From contig NZ_JOCT01000023.1 in the NCBI RefSeq assembly GCF_000717875.1, forward strand, positions 62,001 to 126,000: a DNA stretch of 64,000 nucleotides, read 5' to 3'. Shown one piece after another: positions 1 to 8,261 of the stretch. The position numbers and the translations under genes were made by a program. Within the stretch, counting starts at the first letter, position 1. Every line of letters starts with the position of its first letter. The notes under the pieces were generated by a model that ran no database searches, had not been told where the DNA came from, and saw only the letters and a program-made list of their open reading frames with translations. This DNA is from Streptomyces sp. NRRL S-455 (lineage in GTDB: Bacteria; Actinomycetota; Actinomycetes; Streptomycetales; Streptomycetaceae).

Positions 1-745
1 AGTCGACGGTCGTAGCTGGGAACGGCCTCTGGTGGGCATCTCGGCGACGCCGTTCAAGGGCAGCGGCGACGTTACCGAGCCGACGAAGGAACTGGCGGCC
101 CGCTTCGGTCACCACAAGATGAGCGCCTTCGACGGTAACGCCTACCCGGAGCTGTCGAAGAGAGGTGTCCTCGCCAGGGTCCGACACGAAGTGCTGAACG
201 GCGTGAAGGTCGCGCTGGAGCCGGACGAACTCGCACAGGTGCGGTCCCTCCGCAAACTCGAGCCCCAGGTCCTCGACCGCATCGGTCGGGACCAGGCCCG
301 CATGAAGATCCTCGTGGACGACATCCTGAAACGGGATCCGGAATGGCCGATCCTCGTGTTCACGCCGAACGTCCTTTCCGCCCAGGTCCTCGCCGCGACA
401 CTGCGTTACCGGAAGGTCGCGGCCGAGGCGGTCAGCGGCCAGACCGGACGGCAGACGCGCCGGGACGTCATCGAGAGATTCAAGAGGAACGAGATCAGGG
501 TTCTGGCCAACTGCGACCTGCTGATCCAGGGCTTCGACGCGCCCGGCGTCCGGGCGCTGTACATCGCGAGGCCCACGTTCAGTCCCAGCGCCTACATCCA
601 GATGGCCGGCCGCGGTCTGCGTGGTCCTGAGAACGGCGGCAAGGAGGAGTGCCTCATCGTGGACGTTGCCGACAACTTCGGCGCGGTCAACGATTTCCTC
701 GGATTCCGTGCCTACGAGGGCCTCTGGCGAAAGCAGGGATCGTGA
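1..745 (+). CDS. SF2 DEAD/DEAH-type helicase, C-terminal part (5' end outside window)
   Basis: The reading frame is already open at base 2 and ends at 745, so the gene is truncated by the window edge. The visible part begins just before motif III (SATPFKG). A RecA-like helicase C domain follows: an FTPNV segment, then LIQGFDAPG (motif V-like) and QMAGRGLRGPENGG (motif VI with arginine fingers). The form RGLRGP followed by LIVDVADN is typical of Res/type III-like SF2 helicases, not SNF2, so this is probably not the DISARM drmD helicase. It probably translocates on nucleic acid using ATP. It overlaps the next gene by four bases (GTGA), which implies translational coupling in one operon. The N-terminal half, where a nuclease domain could lie, cannot be seen. 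Confidence 0.8.
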   Translation, partial: VDGRSWERPLVGISATPFKGSGDVTEPTKELAARFGHHKMSAFDGNAYPELSKRGVLARVRHEVLNGVKVALEPDELAQVRSLRKLEPQVLDRIGRDQARMKILVDDILKRDPEWPILVFTPNVLSAQVLAATLRYRKVAAEAVSGQTGRQTRRDVIERFKRNEIRVLANCDLLIQGFDAPGVRALYIARPTFSPSAYIQMAGRGLRGPENGGKEECLIVDVADNFGAVNDFLGFRAYEGLWRKQGS

Positions 746-2259
746 TTGTCATACCGGATCTCGCCGACATCGAGGCGACCACCACCAGCAACGCCGAGCG
801 GCGGGTGGCCAGGCTGCTGCGAGCGATCGACGGCCCCTCCGACGCCGTCGCCTTCCACTCCGTGAAGCTGCGGAGTCACGCGGTAAAGCAGCAGGGGGAA
901 GCGGACTTCGTCGTGCTCTGGAACGGCGTCGTCGTCATCGTCGAGGTCAAGGGCGGGGGCGTCAGGAAGTACGACGGTGTCTGGTACTCCATCGACCGTC
1001 ACGGTGACTGGAAGAAGTTGCGTGAGTCGCCGATGGACCAGGCGCAGTCGGCGATGTACGCGCTGCGCGACATCCTCCAGGAGGAAGGCGTCGGTTGGTT
1101 CGCGACCGAGGCCGTTGCCCTCACCCCCGACATAGACGCGCCTCCGGCAGCCGTCGAATGGAAGGGGAGCCACTGGTGGGCCAAGGAGCAGATGAGCATC
1201 GCCGCACTGACGGAAGCCTTCGAAAAGGTTGCCAGCGAGGCGAGGACCGCCCCCTTCGGAGTCAGAGTCGCCCGGTCCGAGACTCTCCGGGCCCGTCTCT
1301 TCGGCGAGTTCACGAGGATGCCCGTCATCGATGCACAGCGGGGCGCCGTGCTGGAGGAGCAGAATCGAGCGACCGAGGGCCAGGCCAGGGTCTTGGCCGC
1401 GCTCTCCCGGAACCCGAGGATGCTCGTCTTCGGTGGCGCGGGCACCGGGAAATCCCTGGTGTTGGCGGAAGGCGCAAAGCAGGAGGCGGGCGAAGGGAAG
1501 GCGGTTCTCATCACCTTTCACTCGCCCGCCCTGGTCGACTTCTTCGGTCCGCGGATCGAGGGCAGAGACATCGATCTCCTTCCGTTCGCGGACCTGTCCG
1601 GTGACAAGCAGTACGACGTCGTCTTCGTCGACGAGGCACAGGACCTCATGAACGCCAGCGGCATGGATGCCCTGGACGCCGTGATCCGCGGGGGTCGAGA
1701 GGGCGGCCGGTGGAGGATGTTTCTCGACCCCAACAACCAGGCACGCGTCGACGGCGAGTTCGATCCGGAGGTCTGCGAGTTGGTCCAGCAGGAGGCGCTT
1801 CAGTACGACCTGGACCGGAACGTGCGCAACACCCGTGCGATCGTCCACGTCGTGCAGGAGTACCTCGGCGCCGACGTCGGGGACCCGGGCATCGTCCATG
1901 GCGACCGAGTGGAATGGCGGTGGTCCGACGGGACGGCCGGTGTCTCCGCGGCCGAGACCGTGGCTCGCGACCTCGTCGCGAACGGGGCCCGTCGCCAGGA
2001 CATCTGGATCATCAGTGTGTCCGAGGACGCCGAGCCGCGCAGGAGCGAGGCCGGATTCCTCGTGACCAACCCCCGTTACGCCAAGGGGCTGGAGGCAGAG
2101 CACGTCATCGTGTGCGACCTGCCCCAGGAATACGACGACCGGGGACTCGCCGCTTTCTACGTGGCTGTCACGCGGGCGCGGGTCACGCTCCACGTGGTCG
2201 CGTCCAAGAACGGCAAGAAGCGGCTCCAGGATCTTCTTCGAAAGCAGGTTGGGAAGTGA
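742..2259 (+). CDS. NERD nuclease-related domain / UvrD-like helicase fusion
   Basis: 505 aa. I chose GTG 742 because it overlaps the upstream stop as GTGA and gives a natural start just before the NERD domain. Residues about 15-110 form a NERD domain (GEADFVVLWNG, then VVVIVEVKGGG), a predicted nuclease fold of the PD-(D/E)XK type. An SF1/UvrD-like ATPase follows: Walker A GGAGTGKS near residue 231, Walker B VFVDEAQD near 293, a motif IV region with RNTRAI, and YVAVTRAR (motif VI) near 472. Predicted role: DNA end processing or unwinding joined to cleavage. It sits between a helicase and drmA-like/drmB-like genes, all coupled, and occupies a place where DISARM loci carry other helicase or nuclease components. 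The domain calls are firm; the defence role is inferred. Confidence 0.85.
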   Translation: MIVIPDLADIEATTTSNAERRVARLLRAIDGPSDAVAFHSVKLRSHAVKQQGEADFVVLWNGVVVIVEVKGGGVRKYDGVWYSIDRHGDWKKLRESPMDQAQSAMYALRDILQEEGVGWFATEAVALTPDIDAPPAAVEWKGSHWWAKEQMSIAALTEAFEKVASEARTAPFGVRVARSETLRARLFGEFTRMPVIDAQRGAVLEEQNRATEGQARVLAALSRNPRMLVFGGAGTGKSLVLAEGAKQEAGEGKAVLITFHSPALVDFFGPRIEGRDIDLLPFADLSGDKQYDVVFVDEAQDLMNASGMDALDAVIRGGREGGRWRMFLDPNNQARVDGEFDPEVCELVQQEALQYDLDRNVRNTRAIVHVVQEYLGADVGDPGIVHGDRVEWRWSDGTAGVSAAETVARDLVANGARRQDIWIISVSEDAEPRRSEAGFLVTNPRYAKGLEAEHVIVCDLPQEYDDRGLAAFYVAVTRARVTLHVVASKNGKKRLQDLLRKQVGK

Positions 2260-5200
2260 ACCTCACAGCGGCCCAGAAGGAGGCCCTCCACCATCTCCGA
2301 GCCTCCTACGTGGGGCCCGAGGCCGGAGACGAGGAGGTCACGGCGAACCTGCCTCACCGGCAGTACGCCGTCGGCATGCTGTTCCCGGTCGAGGCCGAGG
2401 CCCGAGGCTCTCACGGCGACGGGAACACGGACGAAGAGGTATCGGCGGATGTCCCCGATGGTGATGTTGAGGAGAGTGGGGCCGGTGTCCCCCTGGCCGA
2501 GGACTGGAAGCCCTCGTCCGTCGCGCTCTCCTTCGTCACCGACGGCGACTCGGTCGACGTCGACTTCTCGTGCGGTACGTACGCCGCTGTCGAGGGAGAC
2601 GGGCCGCCCAGGTGGCGGCGTACCCCGTACTCCGTCGACGGCCTCGACCTCCAGCGGGGCAAGGGGCCCGAGCGCCTTTCCGTGGGTGGTGTCTCGATCG
2701 AGATCGGGTCGCGTTGGCGCGACTTCCAGGGCGACTCGTTGGTCACCGTCCACGTACGGGTCCTGACCGAATCCACGGGAGACGACCGACTCGACATCCC
2801 TCGGACGCTGTTCCAGGTCCACCTGGCCGCCGCTCCCTCCGCCGGGGCGGAGATCCTGGAGTACGACACCACGCGCTCGATCGACACCGACCCGGAAGCC
2901 GCCGAGCTGCGCCTGCGATATCGCAACCGAAAGGTCTACGCGGTCGGGCACGGAATGGCCGCGGACTGGGAGTTCGCGGACGGCCGTTGTGCCAAGGTCT
3001 TCCTCGATCCCGTGCCGGCCTTCGTGGTGCCCGCCGTCGAGACCACGGGGTTCGATGAAGGGACGGCCGAGGCCGAGGCGTTGGAGCTGGGGCACCTCCA
3101 GAAGATCGACAAGGATCCCGAAGCGGTCCTTCGATCGTTGGACGCCTTCCTCCAGGCGTTCGCCGGCTGGGCCACCCGACAGATGGAACGGGCGGAGGTG
3201 TTCGGCTACGACAGGGCCGTGGCTGTCCGCATCGCCGGCCGTTCGCAGGACGCCGTCGACAGGATGAGGGAAGGCATAGACCTCCTCCGGGCGCCGGGAC
3301 GACAAAACCTTCGAACGGCCTTCTCACTCGGCATGGCCGCCATGCGTCTTCAGATGCGGCAGGCGTCCATCAACCGCGGGAAGCCGGAGGAGCAGGTGCC
3401 GGAGCCGCGGTGGCGACCCTTCCAGCTCGGCTTCCTGCTCGTGTCGCTGGCCTCCACCGTTGATGAGGGGCACAAGGATCGGGACCTCGTCGACCTCATC
3501 TGGTTCCCGACCGGTGGCGGCAAGACCGAGGCATACCTGGGTCTCGCCGCGATCGAGGTGTTCCGCCGACGGCTCGCTCACGGCACGGCCGGCGGGGGAA
3601 CCGCCGTCATCACCCGTTACACCCTGCGGCTCCTGACCTCTCAGCAGTTCCAACGGGCCGCGGCACTGGTCTGCGCGATGGAGCGGCTGCGGGCCACGGA
3701 CGACCGGGCGAAGGGCATGGCGCCGTTCTCGATCGGTCTGTGGGTGGGCAACGAGGTCACCCCCGGCACGCGAGTAGAGGCGCGTGAGGCACTCAAGCGG
3801 CTTCAGAAGGCCGCGCGCCCGGAAGAGGCGAACGAGTTCCAGATCGAGAGCTGCCCATGGTGCCTGACACCCTTGGTGCCGAGGCTCAGGAGCGACAAGC
3901 CAGAGGACTACGGCATGCGCCTGGACGGCGTGGACGTCGTGCTCCACTGTGTCGACGCGTCGTGCGACTTCGCCGGCGAGCTCCCGCTCGCTGTCGTCGA
4001 CGAGGTGCTTTACAAGGAGCCGCCCACGATCCTCCTGGCCACCGTCGACAAGTTCGCGCGTCTGCAGTTCAGGCCGGAAGCGGGCAGGCTGCTCGGTCTC
4101 GGGACCACCTTCAGGCAACCGTCCATGATCATCCAGGACGAGCTGCACCTGCTCTCGGGACCGCTCGGAACCACCGTCGCCGTCTTCGACGCGGTGATCC
4201 AGCTCCTGCTGAGCCGGTCGGGCTCCAGTCCCAAGATCGTGGCCTCGACGGCCACCATCCGCGCGTCCGAGGAGCAGGTGGAGGGGCTTTACGGGCGTGA
4301 GGTCGCCCTGTACCCGCCATCGGGACTCGACGACGACCGGACCTTCTTCTCCCGCCCGGTGGAAAGCGGAGAAGGACGTCTCTACGTCGGCCTGATGCCG
4401 CAGTCGGTCTCGCAGCCTTCGGCCGTCATCGCCGCCGTCACCCCCATGGTGGAGATGCCGGAGGCGCTCGCCGCCCGCGCCCCGTCCGCCGCGTCACGGG
4501 ACGCGTACTGGACGCTGGTCATGTACCACAACAGTCTTCGTGAGCTCGGACGCACCGGGACGCTGGTCGTTGACGACGTCAACGGCCGTCTGGAGCCCCG
4601 AGCCGAGAGGCTCGGCTTCCCGTTGCGGCCCGTCAGGGCGGGGAAGGTCCTGGAACTGACGAGCCGTCGCGGAGCCGAGGAGCTGCCGAACGATCTCCGC
4701 GCACTCCGGGTCAGGGCCGACGAGTCGCCGGAGGCCGTCGACGTGGTCCTCTCGTCGAACATGCTCTCCGTGGGCATCGACATTCCGCGGCTCGCGCTGA
4801 TGCTCATGGTGGGGCAGCCGAAGACCACGGCCGAGTACATCCAGGCCACGAGTCGTGTCGGGCGTGGAGACACGAAGGGCGTCGTCGTCACGCTGTTCCG
4901 GTCGGGCAGGGCCCGTGACCGGTCGCACTTCGAGACCTTCCGCGGCTACCACGAAGCTCTCTACCGGAGCGTGGAGCCCACGAGCGTCACGCCGTGGTCG
5001 TTGGCCTCGCGCGAGAGATCGCTCGCCGGCGCGCTCGTGGCGCTGCTGCGGCAGTCGTTCACCGCACTCGCCCCGCACGACGCGGCAGGTCGGTTCGACC
5101 TCGGGGACGACAGGATCCGCGAAGCGGTCGAGCGACTCGTGGACCGGTTCCTCGGCTATGTGACGCGCGCCGATGATCTCGAAGCCCCGGAAACACGCTC

Positions 5201-5435
5201 CGCGATGTGGAGCCTCCTGAGGGACTGGGACCGACGGGCAGCGCAGGCACGCGAGTCGGACGAGCCCCTGTACTACCAGCGGACGATGAAAGACCAGGCA
5301 GCTTTGTTGAAGAAGTTCGGTCAGCCCGGCGAGGGGTGGCTCGTCGGAGACTCGATGAGGTCTGTGGAGCCCAACGTGGCGGTTGAGGTCCAGGAACCGC
5401 AGGAGGAGGTGTACCATGGAGAAGATCAGGCATGA
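2256..5435 (+). CDS. drmA: DrmA-like helicase of a DISARM-type system
   Basis: 1059 aa from GTG 2256, which overlaps the preceding stop (GTGA). The N-terminus has QYAVGMLFPVEAE, a segment I associate with DrmA proteins. Walker A lies in FPTGGGKTEAYLGL near residue 416. A four-cysteine zinc-binding segment (CPWC ... HCVDASC) lies near 530-575. The DEXH-like box is QDELHLLSG near 626, followed by STATI. The helicase C domain carries SVGIDIPRLALM and EYIQATSRVGRG near 835-860. Length and motif order fit DrmA of DISARM, where DrmA and DrmB form the core that loads on foreign DNA. The drmB-like gene follows directly. Standard DISARM also has drmC and a methyltransferase; drmC is not seen here. Family assignment is by recognised motifs, not a search. 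Confidence 0.82.
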   Translation: MNLTAAQKEALHHLRASYVGPEAGDEEVTANLPHRQYAVGMLFPVEAEARGSHGDGNTDEEVSADVPDGDVEESGAGVPLAEDWKPSSVALSFVTDGDSVDVDFSCGTYAAVEGDGPPRWRRTPYSVDGLDLQRGKGPERLSVGGVSIEIGSRWRDFQGDSLVTVHVRVLTESTGDDRLDIPRTLFQVHLAAAPSAGAEILEYDTTRSIDTDPEAAELRLRYRNRKVYAVGHGMAADWEFADGRCAKVFLDPVPAFVVPAVETTGFDEGTAEAEALELGHLQKIDKDPEAVLRSLDAFLQAFAGWATRQMERAEVFGYDRAVAVRIAGRSQDAVDRMREGIDLLRAPGRQNLRTAFSLGMAAMRLQMRQASINRGKPEEQVPEPRWRPFQLGFLLVSLASTVDEGHKDRDLVDLIWFPTGGGKTEAYLGLAAIEVFRRRLAHGTAGGGTAVITRYTLRLLTSQQFQRAAALVCAMERLRATDDRAKGMAPFSIGLWVGNEVTPGTRVEAREALKRLQKAARPEEANEFQIESCPWCLTPLVPRLRSDKPEDYGMRLDGVDVVLHCVDASCDFAGELPLAVVDEVLYKEPPTILLATVDKFARLQFRPEAGRLLGLGTTFRQPSMIIQDELHLLSGPLGTTVAVFDAVIQLLLSRSGSSPKIVASTATIRASEEQVEGLYGREVALYPPSGLDDDRTFFSRPVESGEGRLYVGLMPQSVSQPSAVIAAVTPMVEMPEALAARAPSAASRDAYWTLVMYHNSLRELGRTGTLVVDDVNGRLEPRAERLGFPLRPVRAGKVLELTSRRGAEELPNDLRALRVRADESPEAVDVVLSSNMLSVGIDIPRLALMLMVGQPKTTAEYIQATSRVGRGDTKGVVVTLFRSGRARDRSHFETFRGYHEALYRSVEPTSVTPWSLASRERSLAGALVALLRQSFTALAPHDAAGRFDLGDDRIREAVERLVDRFLGYVTRADDLEAPETRSAMWSLLRDWDRRAAQARESDEPLYYQRTMKDQAALLKKFGQPGEGWLVGDSMRSVEPNVAVEVQEPQEEVYHGEDQA

Positions 5436-7218
5436 CCTGCGCCTCTCCGAGACGATCTCACCGTTCGGTGTGGGAGCGATCGTCGACGTGCGAGGCGAGT
5501 CGCTCATGGCGCCGGACACGTCCTGGTGGGACAAGAAGTTCGCCCACGAGATCAGCTGTGAGCGTCTGATGGCCCGCCTCGGTGCCGGTGTCCTGAGACA
5601 ACCACCGGCCCATGCGAGCCGGGCCGCAAAGGAAACCCCCGCGCTGCCGTACTGGCGTTTTCCCGCTTGGCGGTTCTGCGAGCGCTGCGACAAGCTCTCG
5701 AAGCTGACCGGTAAGAAAAAAGGTAAGTGGAGCAACACCTGCGACTGCGGGGGCGCGCTTGTACCGATGCGATATGTCGCCGTCTGCGAAAAAGGCAGCC
5801 ACATCCAGGACATCAACTGGTTCCAGTGGGCACATCGTGGGCGCGCGGCGAGCCTGAACGAAGCGGTCCGCTTCTGCCGTGACTACAAGGCGCTCAGGTT
5901 CCGCAAGCTGGCCACTCGTGGCGAAGGCCTCGCAGCCCTGGTGGTGAAGTGCCACGGGTGCGGGAATGAGCGCAGTCTCGCTGAACTCGTGACGAAGGGG
6001 GCCCTGCACCGCGACGGGATTCGTTGCGCGGGTCGGCAGCCCTGGGAGCCGGAGGCTTCCGTCAAGAAGCCTTGCCCGTACGAGCTGGTTGCCGTGCAGC
6101 GCGGTGCCACGGGCAACTACATCGCCGAGAGAATCTCGGCTCTCGACATACCGGAGGAACGCCCACAGTCCGCGGACACGGCCGACAAGATCCGTGGGCA
6201 CATGCTCTTCGGGAAAGTCGTGACCGACAACGGCGGCCCCCAGTCGGAAGTATTGGCGCAGCTGATCGCCGACGATCTCGGAGTGACGGCGGAAACCGTC
6301 CTCGGCGTCGCGGCGGGGGAGGAAAGCCCTGCGGGCGAGCTGCTGCTCGACCTGAAGGACGGCGAGTGGTCGGCGTTCCTGAAGAAACTCGACGAAGGGC
6401 GCGACCGCACGGGAAGCGACTTCGTCGTCGACGGACGAAGCCTCGAAGGGCTCGTGGGACCGCAGAGCCTCCTCGGCAGGATCAGCGGTATCGGACAGGT
6501 ACGCCGGGTACGGGAGGTCCGTGCCCTGCGGGGGTTCCGACGCCACGATGCGGAAGCGGCGCTGATCAACGCCGATCTGGGGTCGGACCGGTCGTATCGA
6601 CCCACCTACCCGGCGATCGAACTGTTCGGGGAAGGGATCTTCCTGCGGTTCGACGAGGAGAAGCTCGCCGCATGGGAGGCGCAGCCGGAGGTGCAGGCAC
6701 GCGCCGGCATTCTCAAGACGAGAAGGGCCGACTCTGCCTGGGCCGGCCGTCTCGACGTGCCGGAACCCAGGTACATCGCCCTGCACACGCTGGCGCACCT
6801 GCTGATCCGGCGGCTGGCGTTCGCCAGCGGGTACGCGTCTGCCGCGCTGCAGGAAAGGATCTACGCGAACTCCGACCGCACGGACAAGACCGCCGGGATC
6901 CTGATCTACACCGCGGCGGGGGACGCCCAGGGGACCCTCGGCGGCCTCGTCAGGCTCGGGGATCCCAAGAAGCTGATCCCTCTCCTGGTGGCGGCCCTGG
7001 ACGACGCGGACTTCTGCTCCAACGACCCGGTCTGCATCGAGAGCGACCGTCAGGGAGCCTCACAACTGAACCTCTCGGCCTGCCATGGGTGCTCGCTGGT
7101 CAGTGAGACCTCCTGTGAGACCGGAAACCGGCTGTTGGATCGACAGCTGGTCCTGGGCGGAAGCGACGTGAGAGGACTGCTGGACGACGTTCTGACGGAC
7201 GTACGACGGCCCAGGTGA
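5416..7218 (+). CDS. drmB: DrmB-like protein (DUF1998) of a DISARM-type system
   Basis: 600 aa. ATG 5416 is preceded by a near-perfect ribosome binding site (AGGAGGAGGT, 5401-5410), and the start lies inside the end of the drmA-like gene. The N-terminus (LRLSETISPFGVGAIVDV) is typical of DrmB. Cysteine clusters FCERC and NTCDCGG near residues 90-115 and CEKGSHIQD near 130 suggest a zinc site. The DUF1998 region lies near 455-585: HTLAHLLIRRL, GILIYTAAGD, then a cysteine-rich end (CSNDPVC, ACHGCSLV, SETSCE). DrmB partners DrmA in DISARM. This is the last gene of the operon; a strong hairpin follows within 15 bases, so no drmC is co-transcribed downstream. Confidence 0.85.
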   Translation: MEKIRHDLRLSETISPFGVGAIVDVRGESLMAPDTSWWDKKFAHEISCERLMARLGAGVLRQPPAHASRAAKETPALPYWRFPAWRFCERCDKLSKLTGKKKGKWSNTCDCGGALVPMRYVAVCEKGSHIQDINWFQWAHRGRAASLNEAVRFCRDYKALRFRKLATRGEGLAALVVKCHGCGNERSLAELVTKGALHRDGIRCAGRQPWEPEASVKKPCPYELVAVQRGATGNYIAERISALDIPEERPQSADTADKIRGHMLFGKVVTDNGGPQSEVLAQLIADDLGVTAETVLGVAAGEESPAGELLLDLKDGEWSAFLKKLDEGRDRTGSDFVVDGRSLEGLVGPQSLLGRISGIGQVRRVREVRALRGFRRHDAEAALINADLGSDRSYRPTYPAIELFGEGIFLRFDEEKLAAWEAQPEVQARAGILKTRRADSAWAGRLDVPEPRYIALHTLAHLLIRRLAFASGYASAALQERIYANSDRTDKTAGILIYTAAGDAQGTLGGLVRLGDPKKLIPLLVAALDDADFCSNDPVCIESDRQGASQLNLSACHGCSLVSETSCETGNRLLDRQLVLGGSDVRGLLDDVLTDVRRPR

Positions 7219-7228
7219 CGACCTTCAG

Positions 7229-7269
7229 CGTTCTGCGGTCCCGTAGCACATACTTGGGGCCGCAGAACG
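7229..7269 (+). terminator. Strong hairpin after the drmB-like gene
   Basis: Inverted repeat with arms CGTTCTGCGGTCCC and GGGGCCGCAGAACG (one T-G pair) around a 13-base loop, starting 10 bases after the drmB-like stop. There is no T-tract, which is usual for streptomycete terminators. It probably ends the defence operon. Confidence 0.7.
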
Positions 7270-7543
7270 GCCATCCTCGGACGCCTTCGGGCGGGGCCCT
7301 TAACCGTCACTGCCCTCTCAGACTCTGAGGTGCTGATCAGTCTGCTTCCGGAAACCCACACGGTTCTCGTCGGTCGACGGGCTCGGCTGCGGTGCACTGC
7401 TGCAACAGTTCCGGAGGCCGCTTGGCTCTCCTGTGTTCCAGCAGGTCACAGCCTCATATGCAACTCGCCAGCCGGACTCTGTCCGCGGGTGGTCCGCGGC
7501 TAGCGGGTAGCGCTCTGGCAAAGCACGCTGGTTCTGCCACTGG
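7270..7543. other. Intergenic stretch between the drmB-like gene and vsr
   Basis: Together with the hairpin, about 325 bases separate the convergent drmB-like and vsr genes. A weak plus-strand frame runs through here into the vsr antisense strand, but it has no ribosome binding site or recognisable product. I see no drmC remnant in it. Confidence 0.5.
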
Positions 7544-7984
7544 TCAGTGCGGTCCGTTACTTCGGGCACGAACGGACTGGGCTATCAACTGGGCTGCCTG
7601 GACGGGGTCCTCGTGTTCCCACACGCGGATAGTGAGCCAGCCGGCGGCAGCAAGCTGCGCGTCCGTGTCGCGGTCGCGGTCTTGGTTCCCGCGAATCTTG
7701 TTAGACCAGTACGCCGAATGAGTAAGGGGGGTGCTGTGATGCTTGGGGCAGCCGTGCCAGAAGCAGCCGTCTAGGAAGACAGCGACCCTAGCGCGGGAGA
7801 ACACCAGATCGGCTGTGCGCCGCAGACTCGGCAGAGGCCGCTTGCACACTCGGTAACGCAAACCCAGGGCATGGACTGCCCTCCTCAGGGCCATCTCGGG
7901 GTGCGAGTCACGGCTGCGGTTGGCGCGCATCGTTGAGCGTGCCGCGTCGCTCGATGCCCATGAAGGGCGTGGGGACGTGACCAT
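7544..7984 (-). CDS. vsr: Very short patch repair endonuclease (Vsr)
   Basis: 146 aa, close to the usual length. Vsr nicks 5' of the T in T:G mismatches that arise by deamination of 5-methylcytosine at a cognate C5-methylase site. Visible landmarks: STMRANRSRDSHPE at the N-terminus (the family MRAI..RDT segment), RTADLVF with the catalytic aspartate (D59), and FLDGCFWHGCPKH, which carries the zinc-binding histidine/cysteines and catalytic histidines. These are followed by NKIRGNQDRDRD and WLTIRVWEHE. It is divergent from the cytosine methyltransferase that starts about 280 bases away, the normal partner for a Vsr. It is intact. GC content is nearer to the host than that of the methyltransferase. 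Confidence 0.93.
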   Translation of the reverse strand: MVTSPRPSWASSDAARSTMRANRSRDSHPEMALRRAVHALGLRYRVCKRPLPSLRRTADLVFSRARVAVFLDGCFWHGCPKHHSTPLTHSAYWSNKIRGNQDRDRDTDAQLAAAGWLTIRVWEHEDPVQAAQLIAQSVRARSNGPH

Positions 7985-8261
7985 GCAGCCACCGTAGCCC
8001 TGGCTACGTGCGGGCTACAGGGTCCGCGGGCCCATGGCGGGGCGATTGCCAGGAGTGCAGCCTGCGTAACTCACCCGGAGTGGGGATGATTCGACAGTGC
8101 GAGTGAAGACGTAGGCCAGGTGGCTCCTTGTTCCGGCGTGCGTGCCGCTTGCCCAACTACTGAAACAGGCTGGGCTGGTGTGAGAGGATGCGTGATCGAC
8201 CGTGCCGACACGCCCCATGCTGACAGCTCGAACGAGGCTTTACGATACTCAAAGGTACATA

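Noticed and set aside
712..2193. Minus-strand frame over the NERD-helicase gene
   Set aside because: No start signal or motif; the plus strand carries NERD and UvrD motifs in frame.
7392..7721. Plus-strand frame between the drmB-like gene and vsr, considered as a drmC remnant
   Set aside because: No HxK(x)4D motif of phospholipase D, no ribosome site, and half of it is antisense to vsr.
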